64,000 nucleotides of DNA from Siphonodentalium dalli (GCA_032622095.1 CP136063.1:150467379-150531378), one strand, 5' to 3'. Counted from the first letter of the stretch, positions 10,845 through 22,673 are shown. Notes: generated from the letters alone by a model not told the origin. Numbers and translations are program-made.

Positions 10845-12967
10845 AGGCCAACAAAAAAAAAGGTTTTGGTTCTCAGGCACCGCCGCATTGAATAAAAAGG
10901 GCCGCATTAGGCCTTTTTATTGCAATGCCTGATGTTATGACAAAAAAACTACAGATATGTGTTGAATAATAGTGTGCATTGAGCTCTAACATGTAATGTG
11001 TTAAAAAGTGACTTGCAGGCTTACAACATGAAGTAGATGACTACAATTAAGAAAATGATAAGCTGACCCTCATGCTCTTCTTACAATTAGTCATTGTGAA
11101 CTAACTTACACTAATTGTAACAAAAGAACATAATAGTCAATGATGTGCGAAAATATTTCTTTTCCCAGAGAGTGATTACAAACTGCAATAGTTTATCAGA
11201 TTACATTGTTTCCACTGAATCGGTTCAACAATTCAAGGAGTTATTCGATAACAACTGTTATAACGAGCGATATATGTACGACTAAACGTCATGGATAATT
11301 TTAAAACAATTAATTCATTTACGTTATTCTATACATGTATGTTATTATGTGAAAGGGGTAAAAGTCATGGCGACTTACTCCCCAAACATTGATGATGATG
11401 ATGTAACTTTATACAATTGAAAGGCACAGAACTAAATTCAGGATCACATATTAGAATGGAGCGGTATAAGTTTTTAGACAACAATAACAGTAGTTAATGT
11501 CAGGTGCATTATATAATGTTAGGTAATCCCAGTCATACACTGGTAGTACAATGTCATTTTTATATAAGATTAAATGAGTTTATATGCATTAGTGCTGGGC
11601 GGTATGACGATATATTGGGTATACCCGGTTTTAATTTTGATATCGTCAATAATATCGTCTGAAATAAAAATAACGTAATACCGTCCCAAGTTGTAATATT
11701 CTCCATGTAGGTTGAAACCCATCATATGGTCCCAATAAACAGCGAAGTTAGAGTAAGTATAATAGTCCCAAACTTCCCGGAAATACGCAGTCGAAAACGT
11801 TTTAAAACATCGGAGCACGTGCTTGTCAAGTTGGATATGCTTCGTCGGACACATCAAAGAGATACTATTAGCATCAGTTGGCTACACTGTGAGATTGGTA
11901 TGTCGCGCGCATGCGACTGGCACAATGACCTCCTTTCAAGTTGGTGCAGCTTGCTCTATCAACCGTAACCGGTTGCTTGGAGACGGATTAAGATGTCAGA
12001 TTTTATATTGACCACACTTAGTCTAGCTGATCGTCTCAATGTGTGCAAATTGCGAGTAAAATGATTTTGTGGACATGTGCCGTACGGATCATGGCATTGC
12101 TATCGCTTCAACAAATGTCAAATTCACAAACTAATTGAACATGATTGTCTCTATTTATTTTCCTCAGCTAAAAAAATGCCGACGCAAATTCATTTCAAAT
12201 TTTCACGTCGGCTTTTGCCTCGGCACTGCCCATTGTGGCATTGTCGACGCTAATTCCCAGGGCTGCCGTATATGGACATTGAAGTCCCACGGTGCTACCA
12301 ACTACCAATTACCGCTGATAAATATAGTCTCACAAACAACCAATTCCTCACGAATTAATAAAATGGCAATTTGAAACCGAATGCGGTGCTTAATGTGTGC
12401 ATGGTGTTGAGCGCTATGGTCAAAGGGATATAACTCTAAAAAATGTATGCGAAAACGCACGTGGGCCGTGTTATGATTATATCCCTTTGTTTCAAAGTTA
12501 TTATTTCTCCGTCGGCAAACTGTCAATTGTTGCTGACGAGTGATCATTATATACATGTATACTGTGATGTTACTGATAATTGTTCAATACACATTTACTC
12601 GACCTCTCATGACCCACAAATCGTAAATAAAACGTAGGGATGTATTGTGCAAACTTTATTTATGAAATATTGCATATATTGTACATTGTACTTACCAATT
12701 GTAATATACCAAAATAATATCGCGATAATATCGTGTATCGCGATGTTGTCGCCATAATATCGCGATATTTTTTGGGGCCAATATCGCCCAGCCCTAATAT
12801 GCATAACAGTTCCCTCTACATTTCTGGTTATTACTAGACAGAGGAAGGTATCTTTGTCCATGCTTACTATGCGCAGAAAAAAATAAAAAATAAAAATAAA
12901 ACCCTCCCTCCCTCATTGATTTGAAAAAAAAATTGCCCGAGAACCAACCTCTTTTTTTTTTTGGCCT
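10845..12967. mobile_element. Decayed inverted-repeat element hosting a nested hAT-like element
   Basis: The left end (AGGCCAACAAAAAAAAAGG then TTTTGGTTCTCAGGC) is mirrored at the right end (complement of GGTTGGTTCTCGGGCAA and TAGGCCAAAAAAAAA). The inner hAT-like insertion occupies 11590-12796. Removing it leaves about 0.9 kb, the size of a short non-autonomous element. No transposase seen. Confidence 0.55.
11590..12796. mobile_element. hAT-like non-autonomous element with 8-bp target duplication
   Basis: The ends are TAGTGCTGGGCGGTAT and the complement of ATATCGCCCAGCCCTA, i.e. TAGKGCTGGGCGRTAT at both. They are flanked by the direct repeat ATATGCAT (11582-11589 and 12797-12804). The 8-bp duplication and TAG..CTA ends are typical of hAT elements. 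The 1.2-kb interior has no recognisable transposase. Confidence 0.88.
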
Positions 12968-13779
12968 AACAGTTAAAATTTAGTAAAATATGATTGATAA
13001 TGATTGGATATAACATACTTTAATGCATAATTATGAGATAACTAGAGGTGGGATATGAGATTGAAGATATTAGATTTATTACATTGGATAGCATACTGTA
13101 TGTATATGGAATGGGTGGGTTAATTTTGTTAATATTTTAAAGCAATTAAACCAAATGACTGTCTCTATACAGGTTAGGGGTGTGTTATCATAAACTATGA
13201 CTTGAAATATAATATAATCAATGACAAATATTTGAGTTATCAAATGAGACAGCAAGGGGTTGATCTTAATCACACTAATGAACTGATCAAAATAGTCTAT
13301 AAATGCATGTATATGGATTTAGAAGCCCACACAATAAGTCAGTCTCAAGAATACAAGCAACATTATTATTATCCTGCACCCCAAATGCAATAGAGGGAAT
13401 TTCAAAATAAGACATTTCCTCTAATGTTTTTAGAAATCCTTACTGAACCTGGCTCAAAGTGAAAGATATAATTTAATATCTGCCTATCAGATATCATGTG
13501 TCTATGGAATGGGTTAATTTTAATCCCAAAATCCATGCAAGACCAGAGAGCTATGTTGGAGTTGATAAATCCTGAGAAGTCACTGTCCACACACTATGGA
13601 AATGCAATAAACAACAGATAACTATTAAAGTGCAGCAGTGAATATCAGATTTCATTACCGGGTATCAATACTAGAGATTATCTCTAGTCTCTCTTACTGA
13701 TACCACAGTTGTAAGCTGCTACAGTTATATATTGTAAGCAAATCTCAAATCTGTTCAATTCTTAGTGAAAAGGGGCCAT
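12968..13779. repeat. Dispersed repeat fragments
   Basis: Segments around 13080-13600 share CAGGTTAGGGGTGTGTTATC-like and AGTCAGTCTCAAGAAT boxes with 30540-30960. No gene recognised. Confidence 0.45.
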
Positions 13780-14211
13780 AATTCTGGTATAAAAAACAGG
13801 ATCTGACCCATATTCAAATTTGATCTGTATTTTGAGTTGATAAACTCGCATACCAAATTTGGTTCTTATCAATTGAAAAATGATTGATTTATCAAAATAT
13901 GCAGAAATTCTATGTCAAAGGGCCATAACTCCATTAAAAAATCTCGGATCAAACCCATATTCGAACTCGATCTGTATTTTGGTCCGAGAAACTTGCATAC
14001 CAAATTTGATTCTGATCAGATAAAAAAAATTTGAGTTATGGTAGCATGCATGAATTCTAAGTCGAAAAAGGGCCATAACTCTGTAAAAAAAAGCTCGGAT
14101 CGAACCCATATTCGAACTCGATCTGTATTTGGTGCTGAGAAATTCATATACAAAATTTGGTTCTGATCAGATAGAAAATATTTCAGTTAACGCACCATAC
14201 GTAAAGTGTCT

Positions 14212-14245
<34 letters not shown>

Positions 14246-14325
14246 GGACGGACTAACGACGAGTGGTCAATCCGGGCAACGACACTATGTTTACCATACT
14301 ATGGTATGGGTAAACATAAAAATGC
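13780..14325. repeat. Tandem-core repeat with (GACA)n and hairpin tail
   Basis: About three ~130-bp units of GGGCCATAACTC ... AACTCGATCTGTATTT ... AAATTTGGTTCTGATCAG. Then comes a GACA microsatellite (14213-14246) and a tail with GTTTACCATACTATGGTATG followed by GGTAAAC, which can fold on itself. Same family as 31955-32335, 32480-32722 and 52855-53240. Confidence 0.7.
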
Positions 14326-15000
14326 CTGGTAATTGTATATTCCACGAGAAGAGGTCACATGGGTTCGATTTGATAGAAGGATCGAGTGAGTAATCTATGG
14401 AAAAGTTATGGAATTTATTTGTTAAAAAGTCTTGGAAAGTTTGTCGGAACGTCTGGAAAAGATTTGGAAAAGTTATGGAATTTTTCTCTCTTTTGGGTTT
14501 ATAAATACTGATGAGAGAGATAAGTGATTATATATAAAAGCATAATTAGAAGGAAAAGAGAAGTTAGAAGATAAAGCATTCCACATGGTGCAGTAGATAA
14601 ATAAAAACTACCATCACCAAGCCAACCGCTAATGTACATCATGTGAAGCATGCATGATTACCTTGTGTAATTATCTAACAAACGATTTTTGTTAGGAGGC
14701 AGAACATGTGCTTGTAGTAGACACATCTTCTGCTAAAATAGGCGATTAAGAAATTGTCCACTTTTGATACTTTGATAATAATAAATAAAATAGTATGTGA
14801 AAATAAAATAGGTTATATCCAGAAATACTTTGAAAACAGGCTATATCCCAGTATGCTAAGCTGAGTACATGTGCAAATATTAGCTATGTTCAGATAAAAC
14901 AAATTTTGTAAACTTAAAATTTCTGCAGCTATATTGTTATACACTATTTTGTTGATGGTAGTTTATCTTTATGTAAACTTAAAACAGTATATAACATTAC
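14326..15000. other. Start of the intron after exon 7; nothing else recognised
   Basis: Begins (minus sense) with the GTAATG donor of exon 7 at 15000-14995. No further exon or repeat identified. Confidence 0.4.
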
Positions 15001-15076
15001 CATGAGAGGTGAGATAAGCATGCTGGCAACCAAGACAACAGAGCTGTTTTCAGCAAGACCGACTGCAGCTATAGTG
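15001..15076 (-). CDS. Exon 7 of the DUF389 gene: second membrane helix
   Basis: The acceptor TTTATTTGCAG is followed by one base completing Ser, then 25 codons: TIAAVGLAENSSVVLVASM and LISPLM, ending ATG|GTAATG (76 nt, phase 0). This matches the most conserved DUF389 segment, G-L-x-x-N-(S/T)-x-V-x-(L/I)-V-A-S-M-L-(V/I)-S-P-L-M, where family members continue with Gly-Pro. No exon starting with that continuation was found between 1 and 15000, so the rest of the gene is presumed to lie beyond the left edge. Confidence 0.85.
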
Positions 15077-15824
15077 CTGCAAATAAAAGATAACAATTCC
15101 CTACATAGTTGGCAGGGACAAGGATGGATGGTCTATGTCCCAGATGAGAAGTAACCACCTTCATATTTCCTACCATAGCTATGGGGGCAGGCAGGTTTAT
15201 TACAATATATACCGAGCACACATGCCATATATAATTAGACAACAACAATAATGTTCTTGCTTTGTCATTACTAATACTGATATCTATAGCCTACGTTTAA
15301 ATGTTATCTCGGTTTTTAATACTACCTGCTCAGAGTAACTTCAATTGTCTCCATTGGAGTTGCTCTGTTTTTGACATTCGAACACAATTATCTAAAATTT
15401 GATGCACATGTTTTCTCCCAGATGTCATTAAATCAATTTAAGCCTTTCCCGCGGTTATCTCCGCAGCTTTTCTCATGCTTATCTCCACAAGTATAAGTTG
15501 ATGGTTTGTTAGTTTTTATCACTTTGATCCATCGAAGATATATCATAAGCTTGATAAATTCATTAAATTAGGCGAGGTACCGCCATGGTGGTCGGACTTG
15601 CCACGTGGGCTGATGTTTTTGACTGAAATCTGAAATCCTCAACTTCTAATTTAATTAAAGACTCTCTCCACAACCCTGTTGGGTTAAGACTTGTATCTCA
15701 AGTATCTCAAGTTTTCTAATTCTAGTAACTCTTGGAAAATTTCAACGAGACGCTCCATAATGTGATCAGATGGTTCCATAATTGGGTCTACATTCAACAG
15801 TAGGTTAAACCCTTTCTTTATTAA

Positions 15825-16829
15825 CCCTTTAAACCCTGGCTCCCCACAACGATCGACGCCCTGACCCTGGGCTCCCAGGGGTATTATGACTTATTTTGAC
15901 TGTGTTCAGGCGTATGGTGCTGTATTGTATGAATTATCTTCTACCATATTGTTTACACCATTGGAAAGATTATTAAATTCTGAATTCAGCACATCACAAT
16001 CTATTTCAATATCTTAAATCCAGAAAAAGTTATAAAAAAATATTAGATTTATTATAGAAACTGCCAAAACAATGTTACGTAACGTCGCAATCCCAACGTG
16101 AATACATGACGTCATATGGGCTTTAGCAAAAACAAACTCTGGGTGTTCTCTGAATACCCCACCAATAACTAAAATGCACGGCATTGCGCAGTCTATTGGC
16201 TTATGCCATCTTAAAGACAAGATTCTGAACTTTATTCTTGTGTAAATCTATATAGCGTGTACCTTTGCGCAAAAAAGTTATGATTTAATGAACTCAGAAG
16301 TTTGTATATTCTTGAACAAAACTCGTATGACATGTGTTTACATCCGACAATCGTTAGCGCGAATTATATAATTTAGCGGGAATTTCTTCACACATTGGGA
16401 GTTATAAATACCAAAAGAATACGTCACTAAAATTTCTACCTATAAATATATATTTTTAGATCTCTTATGAGCCATATAAGACGATATGACCTAACGCGAA
16501 ACGAGCGGTCGCGAGAAGCAATATGGCAGCGCCGTAATTGCAGAAATATGATAAAATGGAGACTGTATCCGGTTTTTAATCAGCTTATACTTCGTTATGC
16601 CAAACACAACCTCGATAATTTTTGGGCAGCAGGAACAGTTATAATATGAATATTATGGAACACTATTTTATGTTTCTTAACATTGAGTATTTATCGAAAT
16701 ATAAAAAATAAAGTGCAACACTGTGAGGCCGACGGTAGAAAGATATTACGTCATGGCCGGAAAACTGGCCAGTCGCATATATATGCAATTACGTTCTGGC
16801 CGGAATACCGGCCAGCCGGGTTCAAAGGG
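15825..16829. mobile_element. piggyBac-like non-autonomous element (TTAA-flanked)
   Basis: The ends CCCTTTAAACCCTGGC and the complement of GCCGGGTTCAAAGGG are inverted copies. Both are directly flanked by TTAA (15821-15824, 16830-16833), the piggyBac target. About 1.0 kb; the open frames inside are short and show no transposase motif. Confidence 0.75.
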
Positions 16830-16917
16830 TTAAATATCTATAATTGTTGAAAAGTTTGCACAAAGCCTCTTTTATATATGGAAAACCAGATGGAGGGACA
16901 GACATGGGTGAGCAATG

Positions 16918-18270
16918 TAGTGATGTACCGATTATCGGTATCGGCTATCGGATCGGGCCGATATATGTTGTATCGGCAAGATATCGGTATCGGTAAAATT
17001 TAGTCTCCCGACCGATATCGTTAACCGATACATGTCGCGTCCTTTGTGAACGTTGTTACACCAATTCCGACTTTAATATTAAATAAATGACGGGAATTTC
17101 CAGAAAAAATAGCGACTATTTTACGCACTGGTCAGCCCTCCATCACATACAGTGATATACCATGATCATGATGACAACATCGACATGAGACTGTTGGTAC
17201 ACTCATGACCCAAATAAACATTTCCAAAGGTACCGTAGTTCGGTACGCTTAATAATTAAAGTTAAAACATAAACTGTATACAATTCAAATTACTTGTGAG
17301 TGCCGAGTAGCACATGTTGAAAGCGAATAACTGACGCCCCTGGCATTAGCGTGAGAATGGAATCTTCCTGTGAGTGAATCAGACTGATGTACCGGTATCA
17401 TTTAGTGATGTATTCATGGGGGTGTGGAATTAATTCTGCACCACGTGCGACAGTAAGTTGTCACATTGTTATGATATTCCCAAGGCGGATGCCGGGCGGT
17501 AAGATCAAACGATTATTTGCATGCATTTGATGTCATCGAGTAGGAATCACTAACAAGCCACGTGTTGACAGATGACACAGTAAACTAAAAATCATAGTGT
17601 TATAAATAGACGAGTCACTTGACCAGTTTGCATTAAAGTCGCCGCAGTCGTGACTCGCTATTCCTCAATATATAGAAACATCACGTGTTAACAACAGTTA
17701 AGTGTGTGTGTTTAAAGTGCTTTTGTTTCAAATTGATTGACATTCTGGTATACGATGACTGAAGATGGAGGAGGTGACTAACTTGTTTGATAGAACCATC
17801 CGAACCAATCAGAGTGCTCTGTGGGCGGGATTTGTATCTGCTGTCATGGGCAGAGAAAATGTCAACAATTTATGCGGGACATTGTAGGTGTTATTAAACG
17901 CAAGTTCAACTTCTGAAAAAGATTGAGTTTGGCAAATTGAAATTGAAATTGCCGTCATTGACTCAAATGGATTACTAGTATGGACTGATTCCGTAAGGCA
18001 CGATAACGGGATCAAACAAATATTGAGGAAATCTTATGAATGCAACGAAATATTAAATCGTTTTGCCAGGGTTTTTGGGGAACGTAAACTAAACTTTTTT
18101 TGCAACCAGGTTATTGCAATATCGGTTCTTTTGTAATTTAAAAGACAAATTGATATGGAGTTTGGTTCACGTACAAGACTTATCGGTATCTGTATCGGAT
18201 CGGCCGATAATTCTACTGAAAATATCGGCTATCGGCTTTTACCGATAACCCCCGTATCGTTACATCACTA
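16918..18270. mobile_element. hAT-like non-autonomous element with 8-bp target duplication
   Basis: The ends TAGTGATGTACCGAT and the complement of ATCGTTACATCACTA are inverted. The flanking direct repeat is GAGCAATG (16910-16917 and 18271-18278). Subterminal regions are rich in TATCGG(T/C)ATCGG motifs on both sides, typical subterminal binding repeats. No transposase frame recognised in the 1.35-kb body. Confidence 0.88.
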
Positions 18271-18428
18271 GAGCAATGTGCTTGTATTCAATATAAAACA
18301 CTCAGAAAATCAGTCCTATTAAGGCCACAAAAACATATTTGATACACTCAGACCACAAAGTAACAAAGAGCAAACCACTGATATATTTTATTTAAGATTT
18401 AAAGAAATTTTGATAAACTTGAACTGAC

Positions 18429-18496
18429 CTTGCGAGTACCATTAGCACCACATAATCAAAAGTGAAAAGGGCGTTGTTTTTCACTGATTGGACAAC
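18429..18496 (-). CDS. Exon 6 of the DUF389 gene: start of the membrane core
   Basis: The acceptor TTTGTTTTACAG precedes 22 codons plus two bases ending at AAG|GTCAGT (68 nt). The peptide VVQSVKNNALFTFDYVVLMV-LA contains the Phe-Thr-Phe-Asp-Tyr motif followed by a hydrophobic helix. That is the hallmark at the start of the DUF389 transmembrane domain (family knowledge). The phase joins exactly to exon 7 to give LAS-TIAAVGL. Confidence 0.85.
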
Positions 18497-19495
18497 CTGT
18501 AAAACAAATTATTTATATATTTAGATCAGGTGAGTAATAGCTTACACAAATGGCAATCAAATAACAAAAATAGTACTAATCTGGAAATGGTCATTGTGGA
18601 TCATCCAATACATATGGACCAGTATAAAGCTAGACACAGGAGATGTTTCACTAATGCCACTTTCCGCCTTTTTACGAGGGAGATGAGACTTCTCTCTATA
18701 ATTCTGACATGAAAATGTTCAAACAGAGTAACTGAATGTATCAAGTGTATTTCGTGATTATCATGATCTACTTATTGATTATAATGGAATTATAAATGGA
18801 TTATAGCATTGTAAAATACTTATTGGATCATAGAGGGGATGATGTTGTAAATTGAACTTGAGCCCATAGGTCTAAAACAAATAATGAAGTTTCTGGTAAT
18901 TCAGATCTCCACCCCTACTAATTTTATTGACTCCCCCACTCCTAAAAATTATTGTTTAAATGTACTAATTATGTACTAATTACCTATTAATTATCCTATT
19001 AATTGGTGGGAAATGTTCAGATAATAAGATATTTTACTCAAGGATTAAAAAGTAAAATCAAAAGAAGATATTTGTGGACGATAATTGTTGTTCCTTCTGA
19101 AAATGTGTAACTGTAATTCTCAACAAATTATGCCAAAATTGACAGCATACATATGTATGCAAGCCTTGAAATAGTGTGTCTGTCATTTGCAGAATGAGGT
19201 CCCCAGAGAGTGAATTTAGTGATGCTACCCCGCATAGCGGGCTAACGTCACCAAATTCACCCTATGGGGACCTCATTCTGCTTACACCTCAGCCAAATGA
19301 GGTTCCCAGAGGGTGAATTTGGTGATACTAGCCCGCTATGCGGGGTAGCATCACTAAATTCACCCTCTGGGGACCTCATTCTGCAAATGACAAACACCCT
19401 ATTTCAAGGCTGGTATGTACGAACATAAATTATTTGATGAGGAATGCTAATTCTTGTGAAAATTGTTAAATGATTAATGAATAAGGATGAATTAC
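18497..19495 (-). other. Intron 5, containing a large palindrome
   Basis: 999 bp with good splice borders. It carries the nested palindrome at 19163-19410; otherwise nothing recognisable. Confidence 0.55.
19163..19410. repeat. Palindrome made of two smaller palindromes
   Basis: The whole 248 bp is an inverted repeat (GCCTTGAAATAG...CTATTTCAAGGC). Each half (about 19191-19281 and 19288-19385) is itself a hairpin centred on CCCCGCATAGCGGG and its counterpart. It can form a four-armed structure. It lies in intron 5. Confidence 0.85.
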
Positions 19496-19565
19496 CTCTT
19501 CGATAACCAGTCGAGACTTGACTGATTTCATAAAAATGCTCTCATCTTCTTCGCCACATTCAGCT
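19496..19565 (-). CDS. Exon 5 of the DUF389 gene
   Basis: The acceptor is a T-rich tract ending CTGCAG. One base completes the Gly codon from exon 4, then 23 codons read AECGEEDESIFMKSVKSRLV and IEE, ending at GAG|GTAATT in phase 0 (70 nt). A second AG two bases later would create an immediate stop, so the first AG is used. The peptide is charged and likely the cytoplasmic lead-in to the first membrane helix encoded by the next exon. Confidence 0.75.
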
Positions 19566-20325
19566 CTGCAGAAAAAAAAACAAGCAAATCACTTCCGGGG
19601 AATATTTACAATATTTCCGCTGGATCTTCATGTGCATATATAGAACATAAATCAGAAGCCATTATAATTTTTGAGCACTGGTTGCAGTGAATAGTGGACT
19701 GTCAAAACACTCAGCAATTAATGCTCACAGAAACTTATGAGACCACCATTGGCACCAATCTCAAAAAGAGAACTGACAATGCTGTCTATGATGGGTTGCA
19801 TTGAAAATTTTGACTTTTCCTAAGTGATATCTGGTGATTACAATAGAGGTTGAGACACTGAGACTATTGAAAATCATATATAGCAAAGCCCAATACTTTG
19901 ATTATGTTTCAATGCACTGCCATTGCAGTTGTAGAGAATGAAAATCTCAGGTTGACCACAAATTTCCTGAGGGTTGCATGCAACAGTGATACCCTAGCTA
20001 CCACATTAGTTGAGGTCTGATTGAGATATAAAATAACAGGACAACTTCGACTTTTCTCAGAGCCACAGTATGTTTGCATTTGACAGGAAGACACAATTCA
20101 CATGGTTTGCTATTGGCTCTATCTGGCTGGCTCCTACAATTTGAATAACTCAATCCCATGCCACCAATAGAGCTTTCACGTCAAATTTTAACATTTATTA
20201 GTACATCTCTATTGTAGACAAATATGTCACTTTTGGATTTCATTGGGATCATTATTCATAACTTGTGGCAAAATTAACATTCTAGATTATGAATTGTGTT
20301 TTATAAACACTTAAGTGAAACTCAC
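19566..20325 (-). other. Intron 4
   Basis: 760 bp between exons 5 and 4, with clear GTGAG donor and CTGCAG acceptor. No repeat unit or other feature recognised inside. Confidence 0.55.
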
Positions 20326-20436
20326 CCTTGTTTTAGGTCCTTTTTATCTTCCACCAGGACACTGTCATCATCATCATCATCATCATCATCAAGGTCATCC
20401 GGTTCCTCTGATACGTGAATGCTCGATGGAAATATA
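20326..20436 (-). CDS. Exon 4 of the DUF389 gene, with an aspartate run
   Basis: The acceptor TTTAATTTCAG is followed by one base completing a codon, 36 codons, and two bases before GTGAGT (111 nt). It encodes IFPSSIHVSEEPDDL, then nine consecutive Asp, then SVLVEDKKDLKQG. Eight of the Asp codons are a perfect GAT trinucleotide run (20367-20390 on the plus strand as ATC), so length variation would change only the number of Asp residues and keep the frame. This acidic linker separates the N-terminal domain from the membrane core. Only one of three frames is open and it matches both neighbours. Confidence 0.75.
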
Positions 20437-21818
20437 CTGAAATTAAATGAGCAATCGATTAGTTTTACTATGGTATAATTTCATGGAAAATCTAGAATAT
20501 CAATTGCAAATTACACATTTTAGTGATGATAGAAGATAATGGTCATTAAACCTATGAACAGATGGTCAACTCATGACAGTCGGCCAGCTGCCATTGGTTT
20601 CTGTCAGACAACAGGGAGATTTCTACCAATTTTGAGAAAGGGTCATGGGTTCTTTCTATTGTTATTTGGCACCATAGAGGCTTATAATTGGGAATATATA
20701 GAGAATATAAGAACATGCATTTTCATTGTGAAACTCATGGTAATCAAACCTGACTATTTCCCATTGAAAATGGGACCAACTTTTGGCCCCAGTCGTTGCC
20801 TAAGAAATATCTGGATCTGAATGGAAGTATCATGAGTATGAAATTAATTTTGATGCATGAGAATGTGCTGGCAACAAAAATTAATTAAGAAATGGATGTT
20901 AATTTTGTGCAACTTATAGAACATGGCAGTTCTGAGCCTAACTATAGCTACCATAGTTATTCTCATAATATTTCAAAGTTGAATAAGAACTTTTCTTGAG
21001 CAAATAAATAAAGGATAATAACTATAGAATGGAAAACGAAAAAACACTGGTTGACACTTCATTGAAAGCCCGTGTGATAGTAAACATATATGCCATATTT
21101 CATCAGGCGGACAGGTAAAAAATAAATATTTCCAGATAAAAAACGACAAATAACTCTAGAATGGAGAATGCGAATAACACCATTAGACTCTTCATTGAAC
21201 ATCCATACCAAATTTCATTAACGTCCTATAACCCATGGCTAAGATACTCAGGCAGACAGACCAAAAATCAACATATCAAGATATTATATAGATGAATAGA
21301 ACTATAGAACAGAAAACCCGAGAAAAAAAAGGAAAATAGATTGAACACACCTCTGAATGTCCTCATAGTGGTGAACAATCATGCCAAATTTCATTGAGAT
21401 CTCACAACCTGTGGTCGGACAGACAAAAAAATCAGCATTTCCAGATAAACATCTCTAGAACAAAAAGACCAAAGAAAATGATTGAAAACTCCACTGAATG
21501 ACCTCATCGTGGTGAACATCCATACAAAATTTCATTGAGATCCAACTACCTGTGGTTGAGATCTCTGCTCCAACAGACATTTCCCTGTTCAAAATTTACA
21601 TGGTAGAATTAAAAAATTGCCTTTTAATTTTTTTAATAAAGTGGAATAACCAGACCCAATATGGTATAAGACATGAAAATTCAAATTAATATCACTAGAG
21701 TTCACTTTTTTCCATCATTTCTTCTGGTACAAGACTGGAATTGAGCGACTGGGTGATATTGGATGGAAAGGTCTCTGGCTTTAAGGGATAGACTGCTAAC
21801 AGACATGCACATACAGAC
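20437..21818 (-). other. Intron 3 with degenerate ~135-bp tandem copies
   Basis: Between exons 4 and 3 the segment from about 21050 to 21600 repeats a theme of AAATTTCATT, GAGATC, a CTGTGGT box, then CAGAC, at roughly 135-bp spacing (near 21096, 21213, 21392 and 21528). It looks like a decayed array of the tandem-core type common in this window. The rest is A+T-rich with nothing recognisable. Confidence 0.5.
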
Positions 21819-21913
21819 CTCACTGACGATCCTGATAATCTGCCAACACCAATAGATGTTAACTTGTTTAGTGTCTTCTCACATCTCTCGCCTGCTTCTT
21901 CAATAAATTTTAT
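21819..21913 (-). CDS. Exon 3 of the DUF389 gene
   Basis: The acceptor TTAATTTCAG precedes IKFIEEAGERCEKTLNKLTS, then IGVGRLSGSSV. I place the donor at GAG|GTCTGT (95 nt, leaving two bases), because only that phase continues the open frame of the next exon, giving SSV-S-IFPSSIH. The helix followed by Gly-Val-Gly and GSS-V resembles the end of the N-terminal domain of DUF389 proteins. Without splicing the frame stays open for about 40 more codons (to TAG near 21690) and reads like plausible protein (LKPETFPSNITQ), so an alternative terminal exon is possible. The donor is the weakest of the set. Confidence 0.65.
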
Positions 21914-22077
21914 CTGAAATTAAGGAATCAGTAAAGCAGTGTTCAGATGACTACATTCTTCCTGCGCTATATTGGCTATGAGAGCGCACAATACAAATAC
22001 CGATATGTGTAACAAGGGTTCATGCTGTAGGTGGCCAAAGGACATATTTAAAAAAATAAAAGGTCGGCCGACCACAG

Positions 22078-22673
22078 TGTCCCCCGACAACGCGGCAAGT
22101 CGATGGCCGCTTTGTTAAAGAAATTTTAAAAATTGTCGATGGCCGCTTTGTTAAAGAAATTAAACCAGAGTTTCAAATCTCTAAATTTAAAACTGTAGGA
22201 GGAGTTGATTACACCATGAAGGTACCCAATCTCATCCAAAAGGCAAAAATGTTCCAAATTTTCTAAGTCGAAAACCCCCCAAAAATATGGAAAAAATGAT
22301 ATTTTTTATTAGCTATATAGATGTTGCAAATCATCAACATGTTAGGAACAATATCCCAGAGTTTAAAATCTCTACATTTAAAACTGTAGGAGGAGTTGAT
22401 TACACCTTGAAGGTACCCAATCTCATCCAAAAGGCAAAAATGTTCCAAATTTTCTAAGTCAAAAACCCCCCGAAAATATGGAAAAAATGATATTTTTATT
22501 AGCTATATAGATGTGGCAAATCACCAACATGTTAGGAACAATATCCCAGAGTTTCAAATCTCTACGTTTAAAACTGTAGGAGGAGTTGATTACACCATGA
22601 AGGTACCCAATCTCGGACGCACGGACGCACGAGGGTCATTTCTATAGTCCTCTGACGGAAACGTCGGGGGACA
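22078..22673. mobile_element. Inverted-ended element with ~188-bp tandem core
   Basis: Ends TGTCCCCCGACAACG and the complement of ACGTCGGGGGACA. Inside, a unit starting CAGAGTTTCAAATCTCTA recurs near 22165, 22354 and 22542, then a GGACGCAC microsatellite precedes the right end. No coding sequence. Confidence 0.65.

Larger units (their letters stand above)
15077..18428 (-). other. Intron 6 with two DNA-transposon remnants
   Basis: 3.35 kb between exons 7 and 6. It carries the piggyBac-like (15825-16829) and hAT-like (16918-18270) elements. 15077-15820 shows no gene or repeat. Confidence 0.55.

Noticed and set aside
14500-14520. CTGATGAG motif as a hammerhead ribozyme core (also near 9974 and 35606)
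   Set aside because: No matching GAAA strand and helices at the required positions.
1-15000. Continuation of the DUF389 membrane domain on the minus strand
   Set aside because: No acceptor followed by Gly-Pro codons and no later conserved DUF389 segment was found; probably outside the window.
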